In this document: positions 8,823-18,600 of the stretch, in pieces | Layout: each line of letters starts with the position of its first letter | Numbering within the stretch: the stretch's first letter is position 1 | Assembly: GCF_024655565.1 (NCBI RefSeq) | Contig: NZ_JANKOF010000003.1 | Location: forward strand, 1 to 64,000 | Length of the DNA: 64,000 nt | DNA from: Nitratireductor sp. ZSWI3 | Lineage (GTDB): Bacteria; Pseudomonadota; Alphaproteobacteria; Rhizobiales; Rhizobiaceae | Reading direction: 5' to 3' | Notes under the pieces: model-generated | The model's input: only the letters and a program-made list of their open reading frames with translations | Database searches by the model: none | What the model was told of the DNA's origin: nothing | Made by a program: the position numbers and the translations under genes

Positions 8823-9845
8823 CTGGCCCAGAAAATCAAGCTATCGACCATAGCCGAAGCGCTTGGGGTCTCGACGGCAACGGTCTCTCTTGCCCTGCGC
8901 GACAGCCCGCTGGTGGCGGACACCACGCGCCAGCGCATCAAGGAGCATGCGCGGGAGATCGGCTATATCTACAATCGGCGGGCCGCCAGCCTGCGCACCT
9001 CGCGCTCCGGCATTGTCGGCGTCGTGGTGCACGACATCATGAATCCGTTCTTCGCCGAGATCCTGCGCTCCATCGAGAGCGAGCTCGATCGCTCGCGACA
9101 GACCTTCCTGCTGTCCAACCATTACGATCAGCTCGAAAAGCAGCGGACCTTCATCGACACCCTGCTCCAGCTCGGCGCCGACGGGCTCATCATGTCGCCG
9201 GCCATCGGAACCCCTGCCCAAGATATCCGGCTGGTGGAAGAAAACGGTCTGCCGGTGGTGCTCATCGCCCGATCGGTGGAAGGCGCGCGCGTCCCGGTCT
9301 TCCGCGGCGACGATGCCTACGGCACGGCGCTTGCAACCAATCACCTCATCTCGCTGGGGCACAGCCGCATCGCGATGATCGGCGGCACCGACCAGACCTC
9401 GACCGGCCGCGACCGGTACCAGGGCTACGCCGATGCGATGACCAAGGCGGGGTTGGAGATCAAGCCGCAATGGCGCTTTGCCGGGCCGCGGACGAAGCAG
9501 GCGGGCTTTGAAGTGGCCGGCGCGTTCCTGGCGCTCAAGGACAAGCCGACGGCCGCCGTGTGCTGGAACGATCTCGTTGCCATCGGTCTGATGAACGGCA
9601 TCGCCCGTGCCGGTCTGGTGCCGGGTGTCGACATTTCCGTGACCGGTTATGACGATCTCGAGGAGGCGGCGATCGCCACGCCGGCCCTGACCACCGTGTG
9701 GAACGGGCAGCGGGAGGTCGGCCGCCGCGCCGCCCGCGTCCTTCTCGACCGCCTGAACGGCGCAGAGGTCAATCCGGCGCAGGAGCTCATCAAGCCCGAA
9801 CTGCATGTCCGCCAGTCGACGGGCAAACCCGTCGAGCGGCATTGA
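8823..9845 (+). CDS. LacI family transcriptional regulator
   Basis: About 340 residues. The N-terminal LacI helix-turn-helix is IKLSTIAEALGVSTATVSLALRD with the hinge NRRAASLRTSRSG, followed by a periplasmic-binding-protein-like effector domain ending in GYDDLEEAAIATPALTTV. LacI proteins begin a few residues before the first helix, which here falls at a CTG codon (8823) 9 bp after a GCAGGGGAG ribosome site. The only upstream in-frame ATG (8757) would add 22 residues unlike the family. A CTG start is therefore proposed but not proven. The 2-hydroxyacid dehydrogenase gene follows after 60 bp and is a likely target. Confidence 0.88.
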   Translation: MAQKIKLSTIAEALGVSTATVSLALRDSPLVADTTRQRIKEHAREIGYIYNRRAASLRTSRSGIVGVVVHDIMNPFFAEILRSIESELDRSRQTFLLSNHYDQLEKQRTFIDTLLQLGADGLIMSPAIGTPAQDIRLVEENGLPVVLIARSVEGARVPVFRGDDAYGTALATNHLISLGHSRIAMIGGTDQTSTGRDRYQGYADAMTKAGLEIKPQWRFAGPRTKQAGFEVAGAFLALKDKPTAAVCWNDLVAIGLMNGIARAGLVPGVDISVTGYDDLEEAAIATPALTTVWNGQREVGRRAARVLLDRLNGAEVNPAQELIKPELHVRQSTGKPVERH

Positions 9846-9905
9846 CCGCCGGGGCGCCGAGAGGCAGGACATCCATCATTCCACCTGAAGAAGGGAGACC
9901 CGGTC

Positions 9906-10874
9906 TTGGCTGAGACGAGTGAGATCACCATTCTGGTTCCAGGCAGGCTGCATCCTCATGCGGCAAGGCGCATCGAAGAAAATTTCAGGCTGCAGTGGCT
10001 GGACACGGCGGATCCCGCGCTCCTGAGCAACGAGATCGCGAGTGCGGTGAGGGGGCTCGCGGGCATGACGCGCATCGACGCGGCTTTCATCGATGCGCTG
10101 CCCAATCTCGAGATCATCGCCAATTTCGGCGTCGGCTACGACGCAGTGGATGCCGCCCATGCGGGGCGCAAGGGTGTCATGGTCACCAACACGCCGGACG
10201 TGCTGACGGACGAGGTGGCGGATACGGCGATCGGGCTTCTGCTCAACACGGTGCGCGAATTGCCGCGCGCCGAGGCCTGGCTTCGCGAGGGACGCTGGGA
10301 ACGCGAAGGCGCCTATCGTTTCTCACGCGGCTCCCTGCGCGGCCGCAGCGTCGGCATTTTCGGCATGGGGCGCATCGGCCAGGCTATCGCCCGCCGTCTC
10401 GCCGGCTTCGGCCTGCCGATTGCTTACTACAACCGCCGTCCCGTGGAAGGAGTGCCTTACACCTATCATGGCGACCTGCTTTCGCTGGCGACGGCAGTCG
10501 ACACGCTGATCTCGGTCGCGCCGGGGGGCGCTGCAACGGAAAAGGCAGTCAACGCACAGGTGCTGCAAGCGCTGGGGCCTGAGGGCGTGTTCGTCAACAT
10601 CGGCCGTGGCAGCACGGTCGATGAGGAGGCGCTGATCAAGGCCCTGGCCGACGGAACGATATTTGCCGCCGGTCTCGACGTGTTCGCGCACGAGCCGCAT
10701 GTCCCCGAAGCATTGATCGCGCTGGAGAATGCCTCCCTTCTGCCGCATGTCGGCTCGGCGTCCGTGGCGACACGCCAAGCGATGGCGGACCTCGTGGTCG
10801 ACAACCTTCTGTCGTGGTTTACCACCAGAAAGCCGATCACGCCGGTCGCCGAGACCGAGCACGTGCGCGGCTGA
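9906..10874 (+). CDS. D-isomer-specific 2-hydroxyacid dehydrogenase (glyoxylate/hydroxypyruvate reductase type)
   Basis: A 322-residue enzyme with the NAD(P)-binding motif GIFGMGRIGQAIARRLAGFG (about 148-167). The family catalytic residues are present: Arg in NIGRGSTVDEEAL, Glu in DVFAHEPHVPE and His in LLPHVGSAS. An Arg-Arg pair after the Rossmann strand (YYNRRPVEG) favours NADPH. It starts at TTG with a GAAGAAGGGAG ribosome site. The family reduces glyoxylate, hydroxypyruvate or other 2-oxo acids; the exact substrate is open. It follows the LacI gene directly. The TRAP transporter nearby is also a candidate 2-oxo acid system. Confidence 0.92.
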   Translation: MAETSEITILVPGRLHPHAARRIEENFRLQWLDTADPALLSNEIASAVRGLAGMTRIDAAFIDALPNLEIIANFGVGYDAVDAAHAGRKGVMVTNTPDVLTDEVADTAIGLLLNTVRELPRAEAWLREGRWEREGAYRFSRGSLRGRSVGIFGMGRIGQAIARRLAGFGLPIAYYNRRPVEGVPYTYHGDLLSLATAVDTLISVAPGGAATEKAVNAQVLQALGPEGVFVNIGRGSTVDEEALIKALADGTIFAAGLDVFAHEPHVPEALIALENASLLPHVGSASVATRQAMADLVVDNLLSWFTTRKPITPVAETEHVRG

Positions 10875-10894
10875 TCACGGCAGTCCGCGGCGGC

Positions 10895-11668
10895 TTATTC
10901 CGCCGCGACGGGCACTCCCCGCCGCTTTGCCGCGTGGGCCCGCACGGCATCGCCAAAAGCGCGAAAGATGCGGGCCGAATCGGGGTCGGTCGCCGCCCAA
11001 TATTCAGGATGCCACTGGACGCCGACGGCGAATGCCGGGGCGCCCGCGACCGAGACGGCCTCGATCGTGCCGTCATCGGCAATTGCTTCGATCTGCAGGC
11101 GAGGGGAGACGGTCGCGATGCCCTGGCGGTGCACGGAGTTCACCTGGATGTCGTCGGTCCCGAAAATCGACGCAAAACAGCCGGATGGCTTGATGCGCAC
11201 CGGATGGCGGATGGCGAAGCGCTGATCCTGGCTGTCGCTCTCCGGAGCACGATGGTCGAATTTGCCGTCGCCTTCCTGGATCTCGGTCGCCAGCGTGCCG
11301 CCCAGCGCGACGTTCAGCTCCTGAATGCCGCGGCAGATCGCCAGCAACGGCACGCCCTTGTCGATGGCTGCGCGTATCAGGGGCAGGGTCGTGGCATCGC
11401 GGGCGGTATCGTAGGGACCGTTCTTCTCGCTGGCGTCGCCGCCATAAAGATCCGGATGGACGTTCGACTTGGAGCCGGTCAGGAGGACACCGTCGACCGA
11501 GGCGAGCAGGCTGTCCAGATCCAGCCTGTCGCCGAGTGACGGCACCAGAAGGGGCAACACGCCGGCCCCCGACAGGGCCGCTTCAAGATATTGCTGGGGA
11601 GCGGCATGCCAGGTGTAGTTCTCGAAATCCTTGGCGTCCGTCGAGACGGCGACGAGAGGTTGTTGCAT
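10895..11668 (-). CDS. Class I glutamine amidotransferase-like gamma-glutamyl hydrolase (peptidase C26)
   Basis: A 257-residue protein of the gamma-glutamyl-GABA hydrolase family. The nucleophile Cys lies in PLLAICRGIQELNVALGG, and the His-Glu pair of the triad is in VGVQWHPEYW near the C-terminus. The oxyanion region GVLLTGSKSNVHPDLYGG is also typical. These enzymes cleave gamma-glutamyl amides, as in putrescine breakdown, but no other polyamine genes are here, so the substrate is unknown. I start at the ATG giving MQQPLVAVS; the 49 codons upstream are Arg-rich and not conserved-looking. Confidence 0.9.
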   Translation of the reverse strand: MQQPLVAVSTDAKDFENYTWHAAPQQYLEAALSGAGVLPLLVPSLGDRLDLDSLLASVDGVLLTGSKSNVHPDLYGGDASEKNGPYDTARDATTLPLIRAAIDKGVPLLAICRGIQELNVALGGTLATEIQEGDGKFDHRAPESDSQDQRFAIRHPVRIKPSGCFASIFGTDDIQVNSVHRQGIATVSPRLQIEAIADDGTIEAVSVAGAPAFAVGVQWHPEYWAATDPDSARIFRAFGDAVRAHAAKRRGVPVAAE

Positions 11669-11868
11669 GTCTTTCTGCTTGCTTTCAAATGGCCCGTTGC
11701 GAGGCAATGTAATCATTTCCAATGGTTTTCCAACGTCTCGACGCCGGCGTGCGCTCCGTTTTGCGGCCAGCATCAGTCGGAATCGCGGGTCTGGCGCAAG
11801 CGGCCGTTTGCGCAAAAGCCGCCTGGGCGCATTCTACCAAAGTCGCAGGCTAGTGCGCGCACCGGCTT

Positions 11869-11891
11869 GAATGGCCGGGATTCGGCCATTC
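11869..11891. other. Hairpin in the long leader upstream of the TRAP transporter gene
   Basis: A perfect 9-bp stem (GAATGGCCG at 11869-11877, CGGCCATTC at 11883-11891) with a 5-nt loop. It lies in the 386-bp gap between the divergent peptidase C26 and TRAP substrate-binding genes. The rest of the gap contains further partial stems (for example around 11936-11956 and 11971-11982) and no convincing small gene. It may be part of a structured 5' leader or a regulator site. Confidence 0.45.
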
Positions 11892-12002
11892 ACCGGGGTC
11901 TCAAAAGCATCCATGGCAGTCTGGACACCTGCGCGACCGCGTGTATTGATACGCGCTCGGATCGCGGGGGTGGTTCGGACCAGTCCCTGCAGGTCAGTCA
12001 CG

Positions 12003-12026
12003 TGGCCGTCTTGCGGCCATTTTTTT
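12003..12026 (+). terminator. Intrinsic-terminator-like hairpin in the leader of the TRAP substrate-binding gene
   Basis: Stem TGGCCG (12003-12008) and CGGCCA (12014-12019) with a 5-nt loop is followed by seven T residues. It ends 28 bp before the ATG at 12055. No plus-strand gene ends here. It would therefore either terminate a small upstream transcript or attenuate transcription of the TRAP gene, whose promoter cannot fit in the remaining 28 bp. Confidence 0.6.
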
Positions 12027-12054
12027 CGATTGCGATTGTCTCGGGAGGTATTTC

Positions 12055-13143
12055 ATGGATCGCCGATCGTTTATCAAGAAAGCCGGTCTTGCCGGCGCTG
12101 GTGCTGCCGCGCTTGCGACGCCGGCCATTGCGCAGGGCAATCAGACCTGGCGCATGGTCACCACCTGGCCGAAAAACTTTCCCGGTCTCGGCGTCGGCGC
12201 GCAGCGCCTGGCCGACCGCATCACCGCTGCGTCCGGCGGGCGGCTGACCATTCAGGTCTACGCCGCGGGCGAGCTGGTTCCGCCGCTCCAGTCGCTCGAC
12301 GCCGTCATCGACGGTTCGGCCGAAATGAGCCACGGCGCCGCCTACTACTGGCAGAACAAGAGCGCCGGCCTGTCCTTCTTCACGGGCGTGCCCTTCGGCA
12401 TGACCTCGCGCGAGATGGCGGCCTGGGTGCGCTATATGGGCGGCCAGGAAATCTGGGACGAGATCTACGATCAGTTCGGCGTGCAGGGTTTCCTGTCCGG
12501 CGATACGGGCACGCAGGCCGGCGGCTGGTTCCGCAACGAGCTGACGGGTCTGGATTCGGTCAAGGGCCTTCGCTTCCGCACCCCCGGCCTCGGCGGCCGC
12601 GTGTGGGAGAAGCTCGGCGCCACGGTCACCAACATGGCTGCCGGCGAAATCTTCCAGGCGCTTCAGTCGGGCACGCTCGACGCGGCCGAGTTCGTCGGAC
12701 CCTACAACGATCTGGCGCTCGGCTTCTATCAGGTCGCCAAGAACTATTATTTCCCGAGCTTTGTCGAGCCTGGCCTCGCCACCGAGCTCGTGGTCAACAA
12801 GTCGAAGTACCAGGAACTGCCCTCGGATCTGCAGGCCATCGTCAAGGATGTCTGCCAGGCGGAGTATGATCAGGTGGCGTCGGACTTCTATGCCAACGAC
12901 CCGCGCGCCTTGAAGACGCTGGTGGACGATCACGGCGTCATCGTCCGTCAGTTCCCGGACGACATCATCGAAGCCGGCGCCAAGGCAGCTGCGGAGATCC
13001 TCGGCGAGCTGCGCGATTCCGGCGATGCATTGACCAAGAAGGCGACCGAGAGCTTCATCGAGGCGCTCAACATCGTGCGGACACGCACCGAAGGCACCGA
13101 CGGCGCCTTCGTGGAAGCGCGCAAGAAGTACTTCTCGATCTGA
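12055..13143 (+). CDS. TRAP transporter substrate-binding protein (DctP family, probable 2-oxo acid binder)
   Basis: A 362-residue periplasmic protein with a Tat-type signal (RRSFIKK then an Ala-rich core ending near AIAQG, about residue 27). The mature part has typical DctP features: TWPKNFPGLGVGAQRLADRI, the GELVPPLQSLDAVIDG segment, and GLRFRTPGLGGRVWEKLG with the conserved Arg. It resembles the TakP/alpha-keto-acid branch of TRAP receptors; that specificity is inferred from family resemblance. The ribosome site is CGGGAGG. The two membrane subunits are encoded convergently just downstream, which is an atypical arrangement. Confidence 0.92.
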   Translation: MDRRSFIKKAGLAGAGAAALATPAIAQGNQTWRMVTTWPKNFPGLGVGAQRLADRITAASGGRLTIQVYAAGELVPPLQSLDAVIDGSAEMSHGAAYYWQNKSAGLSFFTGVPFGMTSREMAAWVRYMGGQEIWDEIYDQFGVQGFLSGDTGTQAGGWFRNELTGLDSVKGLRFRTPGLGGRVWEKLGATVTNMAAGEIFQALQSGTLDAAEFVGPYNDLALGFYQVAKNYYFPSFVEPGLATELVVNKSKYQELPSDLQAIVKDVCQAEYDQVASDFYANDPRALKTLVDDHGVIVRQFPDDIIEAGAKAAAEILGELRDSGDALTKKATESFIEALNIVRTRTEGTDGAFVEARKKYFSI

Positions 13144-13174
13144 CGCTTCTTCGTCCAGCACAAACGCAAAGCAA

Positions 13175-13205
13175 GAAGAAAGCCCGGCATCGCCGGGCTT
13201 TCTTC
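13175..13205. terminator. Bidirectional rho-independent terminator
   Basis: A perfect 14-bp stem (13175-13188 with 13192-13205) with a 3-nt loop; A-rich and T-rich flanks allow it to work on both strands. It sits between the convergent ends of the TRAP substrate-binding gene (+) and dctM (-). Confidence 0.9.
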
Positions 13206-13216
13206 GTTTCAGGCGG

Positions 13217-14605
13217 TCAGTAGATCGCTCTCGGCAGCCAGGTGGCGATCTGCGGGAACATGAACATGATCGCGATGGCCAGGACCTGCAGCAGCACGAA
13301 GGGCAGGACGCCCCGGTAGATCATCGAGGTGGACACGGTCGAAGGGGCGACGCCGCGCAGGTAGAACAGGGCGAAGCCGAAGGGCGGGGTGAGGAAGCTC
13401 GTCTGCAGGTTCACGCCGACGAGAACGCCCAGCCACACCGGGTCGACATCGAGCGCCAGAAGGATCGGCGCGGTGATCGGGATCACGATGAAGATGATTT
13501 CGAACGTGTCGAGGATGAAGCCCAGCAGGAACATGATGAACATGACCAGCGCGACGGCGGCCAAAGTGCCGCCCGGCAGGTTGGCGAGGAACTCGTGAAC
13601 CAGATTGTCGCCGCCCATCAGACGGAACACGATGGAGAAGACCGAAGCGCCGAACAGGATGATGAACACCATGCAGGTGATGCTGGCGGTTGCGATGGCG
13701 GTCTCGCGCAGCACGGAAAAGGACAGGCGCCAGCGGATGCCGGCAAGCACCATCGCGCCGACCGCGCCGACGGACGCGGCCTCCGTGGGCGTGGCGATGC
13801 CGCCGAGGATGGAGCCCAGCACGGCCATGATGAGGAGCAAAGGCGGCACCAGCGCGACCAGCACCTCTCGGAGGAGGTGCTGCTTCTGCTCGGGAGCGAC
13901 CGGCGTTGCCGGGCTGGAGGCCGGATCGAAGATCGCCTTGAGGATGGTCCAGCTCAAATAAAGCCCGACCAGCAGGACGCCCGGCAGCAGGGCGCCGGCG
14001 AAAAGATCGCCCACCGACACGGGAACAGGCGCGAAGTTTCCCTTCGACATCTGCACCTGCGCGTTGATGCCCGACAGCATGTCGCCCATGAAGATGAGGA
14101 CCGTCGACGGCGGGATGATCTGCCCCAGCGTGCCGGAAGCGCAAATGACGCCGGTCGCAAGACGCGGGTCGTAATTGGCGCGCAGCATGGCCGGGAGCGA
14201 AATCAGGCCCATCGTCACGACGGTGGCGCCGACGACGCCGGTGGAGGCGGCCAGCAGCGCGCCGACAACGATGACCGACATGCCGAGCCCGCCGCGCAGA
14301 TTGCCGAACAGCTTGCCCATGGTGAGCAGGAGCTGTTCGGCGATCTTCGAGCGTTCCAGCATCACACCCATGAAGATGAACAGCGGGACCGCGACCAGCA
14401 CCTCGTTGGTCATGTAGCCGATGTAGCGGTTGGCGAGACTGCCGAAGTTGGAGGGATCGAACACGCCGAACGCCATGCCGACCACGCCGAACATGAGCGA
14501 TACGCCGGCCAGGGTGAAGGCGACGGGAAAACCCAGCAGCAGGAAGCCGATGATGCCGAAGAACATGAGCCCGGCAAGGAGCTCGCCAATGAGGATCGGA
14601 TCCAT
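13217..14605 (-). CDS. TRAP transporter large permease (DctM family)
   Basis: The 462-residue, strongly hydrophobic protein has about 12 membrane segments and the DctM signatures (VPLFIFMGVMLERSKIAEQLL near residue 95, TGVICASGTLGQIIPPSTVLIFMGD near 155, GIATPTEAASVGAVGAM near 275). It is the sodium-coupled transport channel of the TRAP system. Its start overlaps the end of dctQ by one base (TGATG), so the two are translationally coupled. The long insertion after residue 200 (SPATPVAPEQKQ loop) fits larger DctM members. Confidence 0.95.
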   Translation of the reverse strand: MDPILIGELLAGLMFFGIIGFLLLGFPVAFTLAGVSLMFGVVGMAFGVFDPSNFGSLANRYIGYMTNEVLVAVPLFIFMGVMLERSKIAEQLLLTMGKLFGNLRGGLGMSVIVVGALLAASTGVVGATVVTMGLISLPAMLRANYDPRLATGVICASGTLGQIIPPSTVLIFMGDMLSGINAQVQMSKGNFAPVPVSVGDLFAGALLPGVLLVGLYLSWTILKAIFDPASSPATPVAPEQKQHLLREVLVALVPPLLLIMAVLGSILGGIATPTEAASVGAVGAMVLAGIRWRLSFSVLRETAIATASITCMVFIILFGASVFSIVFRLMGGDNLVHEFLANLPGGTLAAVALVMFIMFLLGFILDTFEIIFIVIPITAPILLALDVDPVWLGVLVGVNLQTSFLTPPFGFALFYLRGVAPSTVSTSMIYRGVLPFVLLQVLAIAIMFMFPQIATWLPRAIY

Positions 14606-15177
14606 CAGACGCTCGCCTCCGGCAACTCTTCGGTTTGTTCCTGGTAACGCAGCTTCGCCGGCAACAGGTCTTCCCTGCCGGCGAGGACGAGGATCGAGCG
14701 CAGCGCCATCGATATGCCCTGCAGGGCGATCAGCAGGGCAAATGCCAGAATGAAGGTCTTCAGCACGAACAGGCCCGGCATGCCGCCGACATTGGCCGAC
14801 GCCTCATAAATCCGCCAGGAGCGCCTGACGAAGGGCCATCCGTAATAATAGACGATCCAGGAAAAGGGTAACAGGAAGAGGATGACGCCGATCAGATCGA
14901 CGAGCGCCTTGCGGCGCGTGCTCGCCGGCCGATAGAAGATGTCGACACGCACATGGTCGTTGCGCAGCAGCGCAAAACCGGCGACCGCGGTGAACATCGC
15001 CCCGTTCAGCCACACATACAGATCCTGCATCCATACGAAGCTGATCGAGAAGACGTAACGCTGCACGACGACGGTGAAACACACCAGGACGATGGCCAGC
15101 GACAGCCATGAGAAGATGTTGCCGATCAGAAGGTTCAACCCGCTGATGAGACGGACGATCAAAGCGATTGCGCGCAC
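14605..15177 (-). CDS. TRAP transporter small permease (DctQ family)
   Basis: A 190-residue protein with four predicted membrane helices (LIGNIFSWLSLAIVLVCFTVV; WLNGAMFTAVAGFALL; ALVDLIGVILFLLPFSWIVY; LFVLKTFILAFALLIALQGI). It has the family NDHVRVDIFY motif after the second helix. It starts at GTG with AGGGA about 10 bp upstream. DctQ forms the membrane complex with DctM. The receptor gene is on the opposite strand across the shared terminator, so subunit expression is under two promoters. Confidence 0.92.
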   Translation of the reverse strand: MRAIALIVRLISGLNLLIGNIFSWLSLAIVLVCFTVVVQRYVFSISFVWMQDLYVWLNGAMFTAVAGFALLRNDHVRVDIFYRPASTRRKALVDLIGVILFLLPFSWIVYYYGWPFVRRSWRIYEASANVGGMPGLFVLKTFILAFALLIALQGISMALRSILVLAGREDLLPAKLRYQEQTEELPEASV

Positions 15178-15629
15178 GGCTCAGAATCCCTCACCGTCGG
15201 CGCGCGCGATGCGCGGCGCATGTTTCTCAGTCATTCTTTGCCCTCTTGCGTTTCCCCTCTTTGGCGGGTGCCCGTTGTGTCCCGAGCTTGCCCACCTTGC
15301 CCGTTTCCGGGCGCGTCTGATTAGCAGCTTTATGCGAAGGGCAAAAGCGATGGGGCGCGAAAAGTCGCTTTTTTGCCCGAGTAGCCTAGATGAATGGTGG
15401 ATGAGCAACGCGTCTGCCCACACCCGTCGCCGAAGGGAGATATACTCGGGTCAGAATCGTTCGCAGGTTCGCCTCTCCGGCTAACAAAATGTCGCCGAAA
15501 GCGTGTGAAAAGCGGCGGACTTGCTCTTTGATCCGAGGCCCCTGATTTCGTTTGACGGGATCGGAGGGCGATAGAAAACTACCCTGACGGAAGCGCTCAA
15601 GTCGCTGGCCGTTGAGGAGGATACGATAG
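15178..15629. other. Intergenic region between divergent dctQ and the indolepyruvate oxidoreductase gene
   Basis: About 450 bp with no convincing gene. It must hold promoters for both flanking genes. A stem formed by 15339-15350 and 15365-15378, with a T6 stretch in its right arm, is visible and may be a terminator or part of an untranslated leader. An 80-codon minus-strand open frame ending at 15181 has no recognisable family and looks fortuitous. A strong GAGGAGG ribosome site lies just before the 15630 start. Confidence 0.5.
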
Positions 15630-18600
15630 ATGACGCTTCACGACGTCTCGCTTGACGACAAGTATGACCTGACGAAGGAACGCATCTTCGTTTCCGGGGC
15701 GCAGGCCGTCGTGCGCATGCTTCTGATGCAGCGCGAGCGGGATCGCCGTTCCGGCCTCAACACGGCCGGTTTCGTCTCGGGATATCGCGGCTCGCCGCTT
15801 GGCGGGCTTGACCAGCAACTCTGGAAAGCAAAGAAGTCGCTGGAAGGCTCCAACATCATTTTCCAGCCTGGCCTGAACGAGGAACTGGCCGCCACGGCAT
15901 GCTGGGGGTCTCAGCAGACCGAGCTTCTGGGCGACGGCAGATATGACGGCGTTTTCGCCGTATGGTACGGCAAGGGACCCGGTGTCGACCGCTGCGGCGA
16001 CGTCTTTCGCCATGCCAATCAGGCGGGATCGTCGAGAAACGGCGGCGTCCTCGCCCTGATGGGCGACGACCACACGGCGGAATCATCCACGGTGGCGAAT
16101 GCCAGCGAATTCGCCTTCGTCGACGCGATGATCCCGATCCTGAACCCGGCGGGCGTTCAGGAACTGATCGATTATGGTCTCTACGGCTACGCGCTGTCGC
16201 GCTTTGCCGGCACCTGGGCCGCGATCAAATGCGTCAAGGACAACATCGAATCGACGGCCGCCGTCGACGTGTCGCTCGACCGGTTGAACATCGTGCGGCC
16301 GGATTTCGACATGCCGCCCGGCGGGCTCAACATCCGCAACGAGATCAACATGCTGGGCCAGGAATCCCGGCTCTATGACTTCAAGCGGGCGGCAGCGGCG
16401 GCTTTCGTTCACGAGAACAAGCTCAACCGCATCGTCTATTCGGGCGGCTCGAACGCCAGGATCGGCATCGTCACGCTCGGCAAGAGCTATCTCGACACGC
16501 GCCAGGCGCTGGACGATTTGGGCATCGACGAGGCGCGTGCCGCTGATCTCGGCATCCGCCTGTTCAAGGTCGCCTGCCCGTGGCCTTTCGACGTGGAGCA
16601 CATGCGCGATTTCGCGCGCGGCCTCGACATGGTCATCGTCGTCGAGGAGAAGCGCTCACTGATCGAAGTTCAGTTAAGGGAAAATCTCTACGGCACCGCC
16701 AATCAGCCGGAGATCATCGGCAAGGTCGACGAGAAGGGGGCGAGGCTGTTCGCGCCGACGGCGGCGCTCGATCCCAACGAGATCGCCATCGCCATCGGCG
16801 AGCGGATCCTGCGCGTCATCGGGCCCTCGGAAGAAATCGCCGCCCATGTGACGCGGCTGCGCCAGTCCCAGGCGATGCTCGCCGACACGCAGGACGTCGC
16901 CTCGCGCACCCCGTATTTCTGCTCCGGCTGCCCGCACAACACCTCGACGCGGGTGCCGGAAGGCTCGATCGCCGGCGGCGGCATCGGGTGTCATTTCATG
17001 GCGACCTGGATGGACCGCTCGAATGTCGGCTTTACCGCGATGGGCGGCGAGGGCGCGCAGTTCGTCGGCCAGGCGCCTTTCTCCAAGCGCCAGCACTTCT
17101 TCCAGAACCTCGGCGACGGCACGTATGACCACTCCGGCATCATGGCCATTCGCTTTGCCATCGCTTCCGGCATCAACATCACCTACAAGATCCTTTTCAA
17201 CGATGCGGTGGCGATGACCGGCGGCCAGCCCCTGGAAGGTGGCCTGACCGTCGACATGATCGCCGACCAGGTGCGCGCCGAAGGGGTGTCGCGCATCGCG
17301 GTGGTCAGCGACGAGCCGGAAAAATACGCCGGCGTCGTCACCTTCCCGAGCGGAGCGACCATCAATCACCGGGACGACCTCGACCGGGTGCAGCGCGAGC
17401 TGCGCGAGATCAGTGGCGTGTCGGTTCTCATCTACGATCAGACCTGCGCGGCCGAGAAGCGGCGCCGGCGCAAGCGCGGCACCTTCCCCGACCCGGACAA
17501 GCGCGTCTTCATCAACGAACTGGTGTGCGAGGGCTGCGGCGATTGCGGGGTGAAGTCGAATTGCGTCTCCGTGCAGCCCCAGGAGACCGAGTTCGGCCGC
17601 AAGCGGCGCATCGACCAGTCGAGCTGCAACAAGGACTTTTCCTGCGTCAACGGATTCTGCCCGTCCTTCGTGACCGTTCACGGGGGCAAGCTGAAGAAGG
17701 CGCAAGGGGTGACCGGCGCCAATGACCCGCTCGAGGGTGTGCCCGAGCCGAAGCTTTTCAAGATGAAGCATGGCTGGTCGGCCGTGGTCGATGGAATCGG
17801 CGGCACGGGTGTCGTCACCATCGGCGCGATCGTCGGCATGGCGGCGCATCTGGAAGGCAAGGGCGCCGGCATCATCGACATGGCAGGGCTTGCCCAGAAG
17901 GGGGGAGCCGTCTTCACGCATCTGCGGATCGCCGAGACGCCGGAGGAAATCCACGCCATCCGCGTCGCCGCCGGCGAGGCCGATCTCATCCTCGGCTGCG
18001 ACCTCGTCGTCTCGGGGGCGAAGAAGGTTCTTGCGGCCGCGCGCGAGGGGCATACGCTGTTCATGGCCAACACGGCCGAGGTGATGCCCGGCGATTTCGC
18101 CCGGTCGGCCGACTTCTCGCTTCCGGTCGAACGCCTCAAGAAGGCGGTTCGCCAGGCCGTCGGCGAGAAGAAGGCGCATTTCTTCGACGCGACCCATGCG
18201 GCAACCGTCCTGTTCGGCAATTCGGTTGGCGCCAACATGTTCATGCTGGGCATGGCCTATCAGTTCGGGGGCCTGCCGGTTTCGAGCGAGGCGATCGAAA
18301 AGGCGATCGCCCTCAACGGCCAGGCCGTTTCCATGAACGTCACCGCCTTCCGCTGGGGACGCCGGGCCGCCCACGAACCCGAATTCGTCCGGCATCTGGT
18401 CGCCAAGTCGTCCAACGGCAACGTGCGGGCGCCTCTGTCGCAGACGCTCGACGAGATCATCCACAAGCGCGCGGTGTTTCTGGCTGCTTATCAGAACGAG
18501 GCCTATGCCGAGCGCTATCGCCAGCGTATCGCGCGGCTGCGGGCAGCGGAGGAAAGGGCCGTTCCCGGCTCGACGGCGGTGACGGAGGCTGCTGCCCGCA

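Noticed and set aside
15181..15423. An 80-codon minus-strand frame just upstream of dctQ
   Set aside because: No family resemblance, and it ends directly before the dctQ start; best explained as non-coding leader.
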